45,938 bases of DNA, taken from assembly GCA_011391595.1 (NCBI GenBank), contig JAABQG010000026.1:1-45938 (forward strand). The letters are read 5' to 3'. This DNA comes from Hydrogenophaga sp. GTDB lineage: Bacteria > Pseudomonadota > Gammaproteobacteria > Burkholderiales > Burkholderiaceae_C. The stretch's first letter is position 1. Every line of letters starts with the position of its first letter. The notes below the pieces were generated by a model, which saw only the letters and a list, made by a program, of their open reading frames with translations, was not told the DNA's origin and did no database searches. Of this stretch, positions 7,668-16,826 are shown piece by piece. The translations under genes were made by a program, and so were the position numbers.

Positions 7668-8750
7668 TCAAAGTTTCTGGGCCTGCATGAAGCCGTCGAA
7701 ACGTGCCTCGGTAAAGCGGAACCAGAGGTTGGCATCACGGCGGAAGGTGGCGTAGTCGGTGTAGATCTTCTTCCAGGCCGGATTGCTGGCATTCAGCTCG
7801 GCATAGACCTCTTCCGCCGCCTTGAACGCCGCTGCCATCACGTCGTTGGGGAAGGCCACCAGTTTGGTACCCTGGCCCACCAACGTCTTGAGGGCACCCG
7901 GGTTCTTGTAATCGTACTTGGCCTGCATGTCGGAGTGCGCATACGATGCGGCGGCTTCGACAATGGCCTTGTACTCGGACGAGAGGCCGTCGTAAGCCTT
8001 CTTGTTGACGTACAGCGAAAGCTGCGGGCCGCCTTCCCACCAGCCGGGATAGTGGTAAACAGGCGCCACCTTGTTGAAGCCGAGCTTCAGATCGTCGTAA
8101 GGTCCGATCCATTCGGCGGCATCGATCGTGCCCTTTTCAAGCGCCTGGTAAATTTCGCCACCGGGGATGTTCTGGGGCACAGCACCCAAGCGCTCCAGCA
8201 CCTTGCCACCGAAACCGCCAACGCGGAACTTCAGGCCCTTGATGTCGGCCACCGACTTGACTTCCTTGCGGTACCAGCCGCCCATCTGCGCCCCGGTGTT
8301 GCCCATCGGGAAGTTGACGATGCCCACGTTGCCATAGAACTCACGCGTCAGCTTCAGGCCGTTGCCTTCGTACATCCAGGCCGTCATCTGACGACTGTTC
8401 AGGCCGAAGGGAATGGCGCAATCGAGCGCGAAGGTCGGATCCTTGCCGAAGAAGTAGTAGGGGGCGGTATGCGCCATTTCGACGGTCCCGTTGGATGCGC
8501 CGTCGAGCACGCCAAACGGGGGCATCAGCTCGCCGCCGGCATGGGTGGTGATGACGAACTTGCCGCCGGTCATTTCGCCGACCTTCTTGGCGAACGCATC
8601 AGCAGCACCAAAAATGGTGTCCAGCGACTTGGGGAAACTGGACGCCAGGCGCCAGCGCAGCGTGGCACCCTGGGCATGCACGGCGGGCGCAGCACCTGCG
8701 GCCAGGACGCCGGCAATGCCGGCGTGTTTGATAACGGAACGACGATCCAT
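7668..8750 (-). CDS. TRAP transporter substrate-binding protein, TakP-like
   Basis: A 360-residue exported binding protein of the DctP family. The N-terminus MDRRSVIKHAGIAG has twin arginines and a hydrophobic stretch ending AVHAQ, suggesting Tat export. The motif DAAEWIGPYDDLKLGF, with adjacent Glu-Trp, matches the ligand region of TakP from Rhodobacter, which binds pyruvate and other 2-oxo acids. The substrate is therefore probably a 2-oxo monocarboxylate, by inference. It is transcribed toward dctQM from the opposite strand, an uncommon arrangement since dctP usually lies in the same operon. Confidence 0.85.
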   Translation of the reverse strand: MDRRSVIKHAGIAGVLAAGAAPAVHAQGATLRWRLASSFPKSLDTIFGAADAFAKKVGEMTGGKFVITTHAGGELMPPFGVLDGASNGTVEMAHTAPYYFFGKDPTFALDCAIPFGLNSRQMTAWMYEGNGLKLTREFYGNVGIVNFPMGNTGAQMGGWYRKEVKSVADIKGLKFRVGGFGGKVLERLGAVPQNIPGGEIYQALEKGTIDAAEWIGPYDDLKLGFNKVAPVYHYPGWWEGGPQLSLYVNKKAYDGLSSEYKAIVEAAASYAHSDMQAKYDYKNPGALKTLVGQGTKLVAFPNDVMAAAFKAAEEVYAELNASNPAWKKIYTDYATFRRDANLWFRFTEARFDGFMQAQKL

Positions 8751-8857
8751 AAGTTCACTCCTGAAAAATGATGAATGACCCGGACGCGCGTTGCGACCCG
8801 AGGACTCGAAAAGTCAACTCGCATTCTAGGAATTTGTGAACCTGTTTCCGCGCGGGT

Positions 8858-8923
8858 TTTCCCTCGGGAAAGCCCCTCAATGCACGAGGTCTTGCGCTAT
8901 CGCAAGCTCGCCACACGAGGGGC
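8858..8923. other. Structured intergenic element (nested hairpins) between dxs and dctP
   Basis: This region can fold into TTTCCC-TC-GGGAAA (8858-8871), followed by a long nested stem. The outer arms are GCCCCTC (8872-8878) and GAGGGGC (8917-8923). Inside are CGAG/CTCG and CTTGCG-ctat-CGCAAG (8891-8906). There is no U-tract of terminator quality. It lies downstream of dxs and upstream of dctP on the minus strand. It may be a transcript-end structure or a REP-like element. Confidence 0.45.
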
Positions 8924-8996
8924 GGACCGGACTTCAAGCCCGCGCTGAAAACAATTCACGCCGCCACGGCTCGAACGCCCACCGTCGCGACGGGTT

Positions 8997-10907
8997 TCAG
9001 GCCACAGCCTTGAGCGCCGGGCGCACCGTCTCGATCAGGCCAGGAAAGCGCTTCGCGATGGAGGCTTCGATGCCAGCCGCATCCAGCCCCTGCATGGCGA
9101 GCAGCCGGGTCGGGTCGCCGTGCTCGATGAACACGTCAGGCAGACCCAGTTGCAGCATCGACATGACCACGCTGGACGCCTGCAGCGCCTCGCTTACGGC
9201 GCTGCCGGCGCCCCCCATGATGGCGCCCTCCTCGACGGTCACCAGGGCTTCGTGCCCGGCCGCCACGCTGAGCAGCAGTTCGACATCCAGCGGTTTGACC
9301 CAGCGCATGTTGACCACCGTGGCATTCATTCGCTCGGCCGCCTTGAGCGCCGGGTACAGCAGCGTGCCAAACGCCAGGATCGCAATGCCTTTTCGAACCC
9401 CTTCCGCCGAGCCCTGCCGCAGACGGCGAATTTCACCCTTGCCGAACGGCAGTGATTCCAGACCTGCCTCGGTGGCCACGCCCGCGCCAGCGCCGCGTGG
9501 ATAGCGCACGGCCACCGGATGGTCCTGCTCGAACGCGCTCGACAACAACTGGCGGCATTCACGCTCATCGGCCGGGCACGACAGCGCCATGTTCGGGATG
9601 CAGCGCAGGAAAGGGATGTCGTAGGCGCCCGCATGGGTGGCGCCGTCCGCGCCGACCAGGCCGGCGCGGTCCAGTGCGAAGACCACCGGCAGGTTCTGCA
9701 GCGCCACGTCGTGGATCAGCTGGTCGTACCCGCGCTGCAGGAAGGTCGAGTAGATGGCCACCACTGGCTTGAGCCCTTCACAGGCCAGCCCGGCCGCGAA
9801 GGTCACGGCATGCTGCTCGGCGATGCCGACGTCGTGATAGCGCCCCGGAAAGCGCTTGTGGAACTCGACCATGCCCGAGCCCTCGCGCATGGCGGGCGTG
9901 ATGCCGACCAGGCGCGGGTCTTTTTCAGCCATGTCGCACAGCCACTCGCCGAACACCTGGGTGAAGGTCGTCTTCGGTGCCGAGGCCGGGGCCACCAGGC
10001 CCACGGCGGGGTCGAACTTGCCCGGGCCATGGTAGGCCACGGGATCGGCCTCTGCGAGCTTGTAGCCCTGGCCTTTCTTGGTAACGACATGCAGGAACTG
10101 CGGGCCTTTCAGCTGCTTGATGTTTTCCAGCGTCGGAATCAGGGACTCCAGGTCGTGGCCGTCGATCGGACCCACATAGTTGAAGCCAAACTTCTCGAAC
10201 AGCGTGGCGGGCACCACCATGCCCTTGGCATGTTCCTCGAACCGCTTGGCCAGTTCGAAAAGGGGCGGCGCCACCTTGAGCACGTTCTTGCCCACATTCT
10301 TGGCCGCCGAGTAAAACTGTCCGCTCATGAGCTGGGCCAGGTAGCGGTTCAGCGCCCCCACGGGCGGGCTGATCGACATGTCGTTGTCGTTGAGGATGAC
10401 CAGCAGGTTGCAGTCTTCCACGCCGGCATTGTTGAGTGCCTCGAAGGCCATGCCCGCCGTCATGGCGCCGTCGCCGATGACGGCCACGGCATGGCGGGAC
10501 TCCCCCTTTTGCCGGGCCGCCACGGCCATGCCGAGCGCGGCGGAAATGCTGGTGGAGGAGTGCGCCGTGCCAAACGTGTCGTACGCGCTCTCGGCGCGCT
10601 GGGGGAAACCGCTCAGGCCGCCAAGCTGGCGCAGCGTCGGCATGCGGTCGCGACGGCCGGTCAGGATCTTGTGCGGGTAGGTCTGGTGACCCACGTCCCA
10701 GACCAGACGGTCCTCGGGCGTGTTGAACACATAATGCAGCGCCACGGTCATTTCGACGGTGCCGAGGTTGGAGCTGAGGTGACCGCCGGTTCGCGAGACG
10801 TTGTCAAGCACGCAGGCACGCAATTCGTCCGCAACCCGCCGGAGCTGGTCGCGCGGCAACCGGCGCAGATCAGCCGGCTCGTGGATGGTTTCTAGCAGCG
10901 AAGTCAT
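8997..10907 (-). CDS. dxs: 1-deoxy-D-xylulose-5-phosphate synthase
   Basis: A 636-residue thiamine-diphosphate enzyme that condenses pyruvate and glyceraldehyde 3-phosphate, the first step of the MEP isoprenoid pathway. The ThDP/Mg site is seen as [35 protein letters not shown] is at the N-terminus, and the catalytic-Glu region is [15 protein letters not shown]. Length is typical. It follows ispA with a 21-bp gap, so xseB-ispA-dxs is one operon. Confidence 0.97.
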   Translation of the reverse strand: MTSLLETIHEPADLRRLPRDQLRRVADELRACVLDNVSRTGGHLSSNLGTVEMTVALHYVFNTPEDRLVWDVGHQTYPHKILTGRRDRMPTLRQLGGLSGFPQRAESAYDTFGTAHSSTSISAALGMAVAARQKGESRHAVAVIGDGAMTAGMAFEALNNAGVEDCNLLVILNDNDMSISPPVGALNRYLAQLMSGQFYSAAKNVGKNVLKVAPPLFELAKRFEEHAKGMVVPATLFEKFGFNYVGPIDGHDLESLIPTLENIKQLKGPQFLHVVTKKGQGYKLAEADPVAYHGPGKFDPAVGLVAPASAPKTTFTQVFGEWLCDMAEKDPRLVGITPAMREGSGMVEFHKRFPGRYHDVGIAEQHAVTFAAGLACEGLKPVVAIYSTFLQRGYDQLIHDVALQNLPVVFALDRAGLVGADGATHAGAYDIPFLRCIPNMALSCPADERECRQLLSSAFEQDHPVAVRYPRGAGAGVATEAGLESLPFGKGEIRRLRQGSAEGVRKGIAILAFGTLLYPALKAAERMNATVVNMRWVKPLDVELLLSVAAGHEALVTVEEGAIMGGAGSAVSEALQASSVVMSMLQLGLPDVFIEHGDPTRLLAMQGLDAAGIEASIAKRFPGLIETVRPALKAVA

Positions 10908-10928
10908 GTTGTTCTAAAACCTCTTCCC

Positions 10929-11885
10929 TTATTTTTCCCGATGCACCACCACGCCGGCAAGGGCACGCAGCGCCTCGGTCTGCGCGTGATCCAGACCAAT
11001 GGCATCGAGTGCTGCGATGGCCTGGGCATACAGCGCCTGCGCATACGACTTCGCCCGGTCCAGCCCGAGCAACGACACATAGGTCGGCTTGGCCGCAGCG
11101 GCATCCTTGCCGGCGGTCTTGCCCAGCGTGGCCGTGTCAGTGATCACATCGAGAATATCGTCCACCACCTGAAACGCCAGGCCCATGGCATCGCCGTAGC
11201 GGGTCAATGCCTGGACGACGCCTGTGGCACCCGCCTCGGCACGTTCATCACAAGCCACGCCCATCAGCACGCTGCCACGCAGCAGCGCGCCGGTTTTCAG
11301 GCGGTGCATCTGGCGCAACTGGTCTTCCGAAAGCGCCACACCCACGCTGGCCAGGTCGATAGCCTGTCCGCCGGCCATGCCGTCGTGGCCTGCCGCACGG
11401 GCCAGCAGGCGGCACAAGGCGGCCTGCACCGAAGCGCTCATGCATCCGTCAACCGGCGTCAGCAATTCGAACGCCAGGGCCTGCAAGGCGTCGCCCGCCA
11501 GCAGCGCCCGGGCTTCGCCGAACTTCACATGCACTGTCGGCTTGCCACGACGCAACACATCGTTGTCCATGCAGGGCATGTCATCGTGCACCAGGGAATA
11601 GGCGTGGATCAGTTCGACCGCGCACGCGGCGCGCAGCGCCGCTTCGTCAATCCGCTGGCGAGCCGCCGCTGGCGCCTGCGCACCGGCAGCCTCGGCTGCA
11701 GCCATCACCAGCAAGGGTCGCAGTCGCTTGCCGCCATCGAGCACGGCATAGCGCATCGCCGCCCCCAGGCCCGCCGGGGCGTCGGCGGGAACCCACTTCG
11801 ACAAGGCGCTTTCGACCCGGTCCAGCTGGGCCACGGTCCAGGCCTGGAAATCGAAGGTCACGACAGCGCTCACGCTTGCGTCCAT
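10929..11885 (-). CDS. ispA: Farnesyl diphosphate synthase (polyprenyl synthetase family)
   Basis: A 318-residue trans-prenyltransferase that builds geranyl and farnesyl diphosphate from IPP and DMAPP. It shows GGKRLRPLL, the first Asp-rich motif [12 protein letters not shown] and the second [10 protein letters not shown]. Length is close to IspA. The start at 11885 lies 16 bases inside xseB, showing translational coupling, and dxs follows, so isoprenoid supply genes are grouped. Confidence 0.95.
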   Translation of the reverse strand: MDASVSAVVTFDFQAWTVAQLDRVESALSKWVPADAPAGLGAAMRYAVLDGGKRLRPLLVMAAAEAAGAQAPAAARQRIDEAALRAACAVELIHAYSLVHDDMPCMDNDVLRRGKPTVHVKFGEARALLAGDALQALAFELLTPVDGCMSASVQAALCRLLARAAGHDGMAGGQAIDLASVGVALSEDQLRQMHRLKTGALLRGSVLMGVACDERAEAGATGVVQALTRYGDAMGLAFQVVDDILDVITDTATLGKTAGKDAAAAKPTYVSLLGLDRAKSYAQALYAQAIAALDAIGLDHAQTEALRALAGVVVHREK

Positions 11886-12112
11886 GGCTTGAGGACTCCG
11901 TCGTCGAGCACCTTGATCTGGTTCTCCACCGTTTCCAGCCGGTCGCGGCAGAATTTCAGCAGCGCAGCCCCGCGCTGGTAGCCGCCGAGCAGCTGGTCCA
12001 GCGGCATCTGTCCCGACTCCAGACGCCCGACCAGCTGCTCGAGTTCTTCGAGCGCGGCTTCATAGCTGGCGGGAAGTGCGGGCGTGGCGGGTGAAGCAGG
12101 GGCCTTGGGCAT
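11870..12112 (-). CDS. xseB: Exodeoxyribonuclease VII small subunit
   Basis: An 80-residue coiled protein ([30 protein letters not shown] and onward) that binds XseA to form exonuclease VII. It is first in the xseB-ispA-dxs operon, a common proteobacterial arrangement. The start at 12112 gives an N-terminal Pro/Ala-rich lead of about 15 residues. A possible -10 (TAAAAT at 12144-12139, minus) lies upstream, without a clear -35. Confidence 0.93.
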   Translation of the reverse strand: MPKAPASPATPALPASYEAALEELEQLVGRLESGQMPLDQLLGGYQRGAALLKFCRDRLETVENQIKVLDDGVLKPWTQA

Positions 12113-12215
12113 GAAGACGGTACCGGAGTTAGCCAGTCATTTTAGGCGGTTGACCTTGGTTCAGCCTGTCACGGCCCCGCAGGATTAGGGCCAACGCACC
12201 ATTCCCGGGTACAAA

Positions 12216-12235
12216 TACCCCCCCGGGGGTACAAT
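12216..12235 (+). promoter_or_regulatory. CsoR-type palindrome overlapping a -10 box upstream of the Rieske gene
   Basis: TACCCCC-CC-GGGGGTA (12216-12231) is an inverted repeat with 7-bp arms, resembling operators of CsoR/FrmR-family (DUF156) metal or aldehyde sensors. A TACAAT -10 hexamer (12230-12235) overlaps its right arm; no good -35 is seen. A CCCGGGTACAAAT copy just upstream (12204-12216) echoes the right half. No CsoR-family gene is in the window, so the regulator is inferred. Confidence 0.4.
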
Positions 12236-12248
12236 TCACACTCTTCCA

Positions 12249-12270
12249 GTCGGCCCTGCCGGCTTTTTTT
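12249..12270 (+). terminator. Intrinsic terminator-like hairpin in the Rieske gene leader
   Basis: GTCGGC-cct-GCCGGC (six pairs, one G-U) is followed directly by seven T residues (12264-12270). It lies about 14 nt after the -10 box at 12230-12235 and about 70 nt before the start codon. It may be an attenuator or may block antisense transcription. Confidence 0.5.
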
Positions 12271-12342
12271 CGCGCCCGTGTCAGGGGTCCGGCGCCCACT
12301 TTCCTGCCCCTTCATAGGGGGAGTCTCTAGGTCAGGTCACCC

Positions 12343-13479
12343 ATGTCTGATTTAAGTCTTCAACTGCAGCAGGCCGCAAGCCAACTACCAGTTTCAAGCT
12401 ACTTTGACGAAGCGTTGCACCAGCGCGAGCTGCGCAACATCTTCCAGCGAGGGCCCCGCTATGTCGGGCATGAACTCGCCGTGCCCAACACGGGCGACTA
12501 TTACGCACTGCCCCATGAAGGCGAAGGCCGCGCGCTGGTGCGCACCGCCGAAGGGGTGGCGCTGGTTTCCAACGTCTGCAGACACCGTCAGGCGGTCATG
12601 CTCAAGGGCCGGGGTTCGCTCAATGCGTCGGCCAAGGGCAGCGCCGGCGGCAACATCGTCTGCCCGCTGCACCGATGGACCTACGCGCCGGACGGAAAGC
12701 TGCTGGGGGCGCCGCATTTCGCCCACGACCCTTGCCTGGACCTGAACAACTACAGATTGCAGGAGTGGAACGGCCTGCTGTTTGAAGACAACGGCCGCGA
12801 CATCGCCGCCGATCTGGCCGGCATGGGCCCGCGCGCCGACCTCGATTTCACGGGCTATGCGCTGGACCGCGTGGAATTGCACGAGTGCAACTACAACTGG
12901 AAGACCTTCATCGAGGTCTACCTGGAGGACTACCACGTCGGCCCCTTCCATCCGGGGCTGGGCAGCGTGGTGACCTGCGACGACCTGCGCTGGGAGTTCA
13001 AGCCGGAGTATTCGGTGCAGACCGTGGGCGTGACCAACTGGCTCGGCAAGGCCGGCAGCCCGGTGTACGAGCGCTGGCACCAGCAACTGCTGCAGTACCG
13101 CCGGGGCCAGGCGCCCAAATTTGGTGCGATATGGCTCACCTACTACCCGCACATCATGGTGGAGTGGTACCCGCATGTGCTGACGGTCTCGACGCTGCAC
13201 CCGATGGGGCCGAACAAGACACTCAACATGGTGGAGTTCTACTACCCCGAGGAGATCGTCGCCTTCGAACGCGAATTCGTCGAGGCACAGCAGGCCGCCT
13301 ACATGGAGACCTGCCTGGAGGACGACGAGATCGCAGAGCGCATGGACGCCGGGCGGCGCGCGCTGATGCAGCGTGGCGACAACGAAGTCGGGCCCTACCA
13401 GAGCCCGATGGAAGACGGCATGCAGCATTTTCACGAGTGGTACCGTAGCGTGATGGGCTTGCAGAAGCCTCAGGTTTGA
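12343..13479 (+). CDS. Rieske non-haem iron oxygenase, alpha subunit
   Basis: A 378-residue aromatic-ring-hydroxylating-type oxygenase. The Rieske [2Fe-2S] ligands are in CRHRQAVML (C-x-H) and CPLHRWTY (C-x2-H). The catalytic domain has the mononuclear iron His pair in EDYHVGPFHPGL, and a later acidic stretch (CLEDDEIAER) may hold the Asp ligand. No reductase or ferredoxin partner is adjacent, so the electron donor and substrate are unknown. The leader contains a CsoR-like palindrome and a terminator-like hairpin. The stop TGA (13477-13479) touches a copy of the dispersed repeat. Confidence 0.85.
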   Translation: MSDLSLQLQQAASQLPVSSYFDEALHQRELRNIFQRGPRYVGHELAVPNTGDYYALPHEGEGRALVRTAEGVALVSNVCRHRQAVMLKGRGSLNASAKGSAGGNIVCPLHRWTYAPDGKLLGAPHFAHDPCLDLNNYRLQEWNGLLFEDNGRDIAADLAGMGPRADLDFTGYALDRVELHECNYNWKTFIEVYLEDYHVGPFHPGLGSVVTCDDLRWEFKPEYSVQTVGVTNWLGKAGSPVYERWHQQLLQYRRGQAPKFGAIWLTYYPHIMVEWYPHVLTVSTLHPMGPNKTLNMVEFYYPEEIVAFEREFVEAQQAAYMETCLEDDEIAERMDAGRRALMQRGDNEVGPYQSPMEDGMQHFHEWYRSVMGLQKPQV

Positions 13480-13516
13480 TAGCAAACTATCAACTAAAGA
13501 CGCTGGGAATTGGCCA
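13479..13516 (+). repeat. Dispersed 38-nt repeat, copy between the Rieske and DMT genes
   Basis: This copy reads ATAGC, 5 nt, ATCAAC, 5 nt, ACGCTGGGAA, TTGGCCA. It begins at the last base of the Rieske stop codon and fills most of the 59-bp gap to the transporter gene. Confidence 0.7.
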
Positions 13517-13538
13517 ATTTCACCCCTAAGGACCGGTT

Positions 13539-14426
13539 TTGCAAGCCTCGTGGATGATCCTCGCCTCGCTGTTCTTCGCCAGCATGAGCGTGTGCATCAA
13601 GGTCGCGTCCGCGCACTTCAACCTGGTGGAACTGGTGTGTTACCGCGGTGCGATCGGCATTGTGTTCATGGCCACCTGGTGCCGTTTCAGGGGCGTGTCA
13701 CTCAAGTCCCCCGTGCCGATGATGCATGTGTGGCGCAGCATCGTCGGCGTGGCCTCCCTGACGGCCTGGTTCTACGCCATCGCCAAGCTGCCCCTGGCCA
13801 CGGCCATGACGCTCAACTACATGAGCGGCATCTGGGTGGCGGCTTTTCTGGTCGGCGGCACCCTGATCATGGGCCGCCTGCAAGACGTCGGCCGCCAGGG
13901 ACCGATCGTGCTGACCGTGATGGCAGGCTTCACCGGCGTGATCATGACGCTGCGACCCACCATCGAGCAAAACCAGCTGTTCGCCGGCCTGATCGGCCTG
14001 CTCTCGGGCCTGGGCGCCGCTTTTGCCTACCTTCAGGTCGCCGCACTGGGCCGCGTGGGCGAGCCCGAAGCCCGCACCGTGCTGTATTTCTCGGTCGGCG
14101 CGACAGTGGCCGGCGCCGTTGGCATGCTGTTCATGGGCGCCAGTCCCTGGGTGTGGCCGCAGGCCTTGTGGCTGCTACCGATCGGTGTGCTGGCCGCCCT
14201 GGGCCAGCTCTGCATGACGCGCGCCTACAGCCAAGGCGCCACACTGGTCGTGGCCAACCTGCAGTATTCGGGCATCGTGTTTGCCGCGTTGTTTGGCATG
14301 CTGCTGTTCGGCGACCAGATTCCGTTGATCGGCTGGGCCGGCATGGCCCTGATCATCGCCAGCGGCGTCGCCGCCACCTTTCTGCGTTCGCGCGCCCTGC
14401 CCAACCCGCCCGCCGAGGAGCACTGA
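13539..14426 (+). CDS. DMT-superfamily (EamA) transporter
   Basis: A 295-residue inner-membrane protein with about ten hydrophobic helices in two EamA repeats. Examples are ILASLFFASMSVCIKVA at the start and FAALFGMLLFGDQIPLIGW near the end. The substrate is unknown; relatives export amino acids or metabolites. The start chosen is TTG at 13539, because AAGGA (13528-13532) sits six bases upstream. An ATG five codons later is the alternative. It is followed by sseA after 3 bp. Confidence 0.85.
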   Translation: MQASWMILASLFFASMSVCIKVASAHFNLVELVCYRGAIGIVFMATWCRFRGVSLKSPVPMMHVWRSIVGVASLTAWFYAIAKLPLATAMTLNYMSGIWVAAFLVGGTLIMGRLQDVGRQGPIVLTVMAGFTGVIMTLRPTIEQNQLFAGLIGLLSGLGAAFAYLQVAALGRVGEPEARTVLYFSVGATVAGAVGMLFMGASPWVWPQALWLLPIGVLAALGQLCMTRAYSQGATLVVANLQYSGIVFAALFGMLLFGDQIPLIGWAGMALIIASGVAATFLRSRALPNPPAEEH

Positions 14427-14429
14427 GCC

Positions 14430-15305
14430 ATGTCCACCCTGTCCACGCCCTACACCACCCTGATTTCCGTCGAGCAGCTGCAGGCCCTGCAGGCCGGCGG
14501 CGCGCCACTGAAGGTGTTCGATTGCAGCTTTGATCTGATGAAGCCCGAGGCCGCCGACCGCCTTTATGCCGAAGTCCATATCGCCGGCGCGGTGCAGGCA
14601 CACCTGGACCGGCATCTCAGCGCGCAAAGCGCGGCCGACGCCGTCAACGGCGGCCGGCATCCCCTGCCCCGGCGTGAGGTGTTTGCCGAGTGGCTGCGCG
14701 ACACCGGCTTCGACAACACGATGCAGGCGGTGGTCTATGACCGCAATGGCGCCAACTACTGCGGGCGCCTGTGGTGGATGCTGAAATGGGCCGGTCACGA
14801 GGCGGTGGCCGTGCTGGATGGCGGCCTGCAGGCATGGGAAGCCGCGGGCGGCGCGGTGGAGAGCGGCACGCCCGCCACGCCTGAAGTCGGTCATTTCACG
14901 CTGTCGGTCGAGAAAGCGGCGCTGGCCACCACGACAACGGTGGCCGCCAGCGTCGGGCGCCCGACCCAAACCCTGGTTGACGCCCGCGCTGCACCGCGCT
15001 TCCGCGGCGAGATGGAGCCGCTGGACCCGGTCGCCGGCCACATCCCCGGCGCACTGAACCGCCCGTTCGGCTCGAACCTGGGGCCCGAGGGTCGCTTCAA
15101 GGCGGCGGACGAACTGAGGGCAGAATTCGAAGCCCTGCTGGCCGGCCGCAACCCGGCGACCGTGGTCCACCACTGCGGCAGCGGTGTCAGCGCCGTGCCC
15201 AACCTGCTGGCGATGGAAATCGCTGGCCTGGGCCGCACCGCGCTGTATGCGGGCAGCTGGAGCGAGTGGTGCAATACCCCCGGCCTGCCCTGCGCGCAGG
15301 GCTGA
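14430..15305 (+). CDS. sseA: 3-mercaptopyruvate/thiosulfate sulfurtransferase
   Basis: A 291-residue protein with two rhodanese domains. The catalytic Cys (about residue 249) is in HCGSGVSAVPN. The CG(S/T)GV(T/S) loop favours 3-mercaptopyruvate sulfurtransferase over thiosulfate rhodanese, which usually has a more basic loop. It moves sulfane sulfur to acceptors such as cyanide or thioredoxin. It sits in a compact run with the DMT transporter and trhP. Confidence 0.88.
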   Translation: MSTLSTPYTTLISVEQLQALQAGGAPLKVFDCSFDLMKPEAADRLYAEVHIAGAVQAHLDRHLSAQSAADAVNGGRHPLPRREVFAEWLRDTGFDNTMQAVVYDRNGANYCGRLWWMLKWAGHEAVAVLDGGLQAWEAAGGAVESGTPATPEVGHFTLSVEKAALATTTTVAASVGRPTQTLVDARAAPRFRGEMEPLDPVAGHIPGALNRPFGSNLGPEGRFKAADELRAEFEALLAGRNPATVVHHCGSGVSAVPNLLAMEIAGLGRTALYAGSWSEWCNTPGLPCAQG

Positions 15306-15320
15306 GTCTCGCTGGCCCCC

Positions 15321-16700
15321 ATGAAAACGCCTGAACTCCTTCTCCCCGCCGGCTCGCTGGCCAAGATGCGCGCCGCCTACGACTTTGGCGCCGACGCCGT
15401 GTACGCCGGCCAGCCGCGCTACTCCCTGCGCGCGCGCAACAACGAATTCAAGCTGGAGCAGATCGGCCAGGGCATCGCGGAAGCCCACGCGCGGGACAAG
15501 AAGTTCTTCCTGACCAGCAACCTGCTGCCGCACAACGACAAGGTACGCACCTACATGCGCGACATCGAACCCGTGATCGCCATGGGCCCCGACGCGCTGA
15601 TCATGGCCGATCCGGGCCTGATCATGATGGTGCGCGAGAAGTGGCCCGAGGTGGCGATCCACCTGTCGGTGCAGGCCAACACGGTCAACTTCATGGCGGT
15701 GAAGTTCTGGCAGCGCATGGGCGTGGCGCGGATCATTCTGTCGCGCGAGCTGAGCCTGGACGAGATCGAGAAGATCCGCCAGGAATGCCCCGACATCGAG
15801 CTCGAAGTCTTCGTCCATGGCGCGCTGTGCATCGCCTATTCGGGCCGATGCCTGCTATCGGGCTACTTCAACCGCCGCGACCCGAACCAGGGCACCTGCA
15901 CCAACGCCTGCCGCTGGACCTACTCGCCGCAGGCTGGCAGCGACCAAAACGACGCCGGTGAAGTCCAGCCGGTGAAGTTGGAAGGCGATTTCAATTTCGG
16001 CGAGGCGCAGCTGGAAGCCGACAAGGCGTTTTCAGCCTGCGGCGGCGGCACGCGCCACCCGCTGGCCGACCGCGTCTATCTGCTCGAAGAAAAGGAACGC
16101 CCGGGCCAGCTCATGCCGATCATGGAAGACGAGCACGGCACCTACATCATGAACAGCAAGGACCTGCGCGCGGTGGAGCATGTCGAGCGGCTGGTGAAGA
16201 TCGGCATCGATTCCTTCAAGATCGAGGGCCGCACCAAGAGCCAGTATTACGTGACGCGCACCGCGCAGACCTACCGCCGCGCCATCGACGACGCGGTGGC
16301 CGGGCGGCCGTTCAACCCGAACCTGATCACCGAACTCGAAGGCCTGGCCAATCGCGGCTACACCGCCGGCTTCCTGGAGCGCCGCCCGGCGCAGGACACC
16401 CAGAACTACGAAACCGGCAGCTCCGAGGCGCACCGCAGCCAGTTCGTCGGCGAGGTGAAATCGTCAAAGGACGGCTGGGCCGAGGTCGAGACCAAGAACC
16501 GCTTTGCGGTGGGCGACACGCTGGAGATCATCCACCCGGCCGGCAATCGCACGGTGGTGCTCACGCAGATGAAGAGCCTGGAGGGTGAGCCCATCAGCGT
16601 GGCCCCGGGCAGCCCGCTGCGGGTGTGGATTCCGCTGGACGGACCGGTGGACGGCGCGCTGATCGCCCGCCTCATGGTGGACCAGCCCGTTTCAGCCTGA
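15321..16700 (+). CDS. trhP: tRNA hydroxylation protein P (U32 peptidase family, YegQ)
   Basis: A 459-residue U32-family protein close in length to E. coli YegQ/TrhP, which takes part in prephenate-dependent 5-hydroxyuridine formation at tRNA position 34. It shows the U32 N-terminus ELLLPAGSLAKMRAAYDFGADAVY broken across a TIM-barrel-like domain. The Cys cluster lies in HGALCIAYSGRCLLSGYF and GTCTNACRW and probably binds an Fe-S cluster. A C-terminal beta domain follows after residue 370. Older annotations as protease or collagenase are misleading. Confidence 0.88.
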   Translation: MKTPELLLPAGSLAKMRAAYDFGADAVYAGQPRYSLRARNNEFKLEQIGQGIAEAHARDKKFFLTSNLLPHNDKVRTYMRDIEPVIAMGPDALIMADPGLIMMVREKWPEVAIHLSVQANTVNFMAVKFWQRMGVARIILSRELSLDEIEKIRQECPDIELEVFVHGALCIAYSGRCLLSGYFNRRDPNQGTCTNACRWTYSPQAGSDQNDAGEVQPVKLEGDFNFGEAQLEADKAFSACGGGTRHPLADRVYLLEEKERPGQLMPIMEDEHGTYIMNSKDLRAVEHVERLVKIGIDSFKIEGRTKSQYYVTRTAQTYRRAIDDAVAGRPFNPNLITELEGLANRGYTAGFLERRPAQDTQNYETGSSEAHRSQFVGEVKSSKDGWAEVETKNRFAVGDTLEIIHPAGNRTVVLTQMKSLEGEPISVAPGSPLRVWIPLDGPVDGALIARLMVDQPVSA

Positions 16701-16703
16701 AAA

Positions 16704-16741
16704 TAGCACTATCCCAACGTGGAATGGTCATAGTTTGCTAT
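16704..16741 (-). repeat. Dispersed 38-nt repeat, copy downstream of trhP
   Basis: The minus strand reads ATAGC, 5 nt, ATGACC, 5 nt, ACGTTGGGAT, AGTGCTA. It begins three bases after the trhP stop and precedes the shared terminator with acnB. Confidence 0.72.
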
Positions 16742-16753
16742 GACTAAATAATT

Positions 16754-16790
16754 AAAAAGCCCCTCGGGCTGGTCGCCGGAGGGGCCTTTT
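16754..16790. terminator. Bidirectional intrinsic terminator between trhP and acnB
   Basis: GCCCCTC (16759-16765) pairs with GAGGGGC (16779-16785), with a 13-nt loop, an A5 tract before and CTTTT after. It can serve the convergent trhP and acnB transcripts. Confidence 0.82.
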
Positions 16791-16826
16791 GAGGACCGGC
16801 GTCGGGACGCCAGCCCATCCGTCCCG

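Noticed and set aside
6915..8771. A 618-codon plus-strand frame spanning the end of dctM, the terminator and dctP
   Set aside because: It runs through a strong terminator and antisense to dctP, is out of frame with dctM, and has no recognisable domain.
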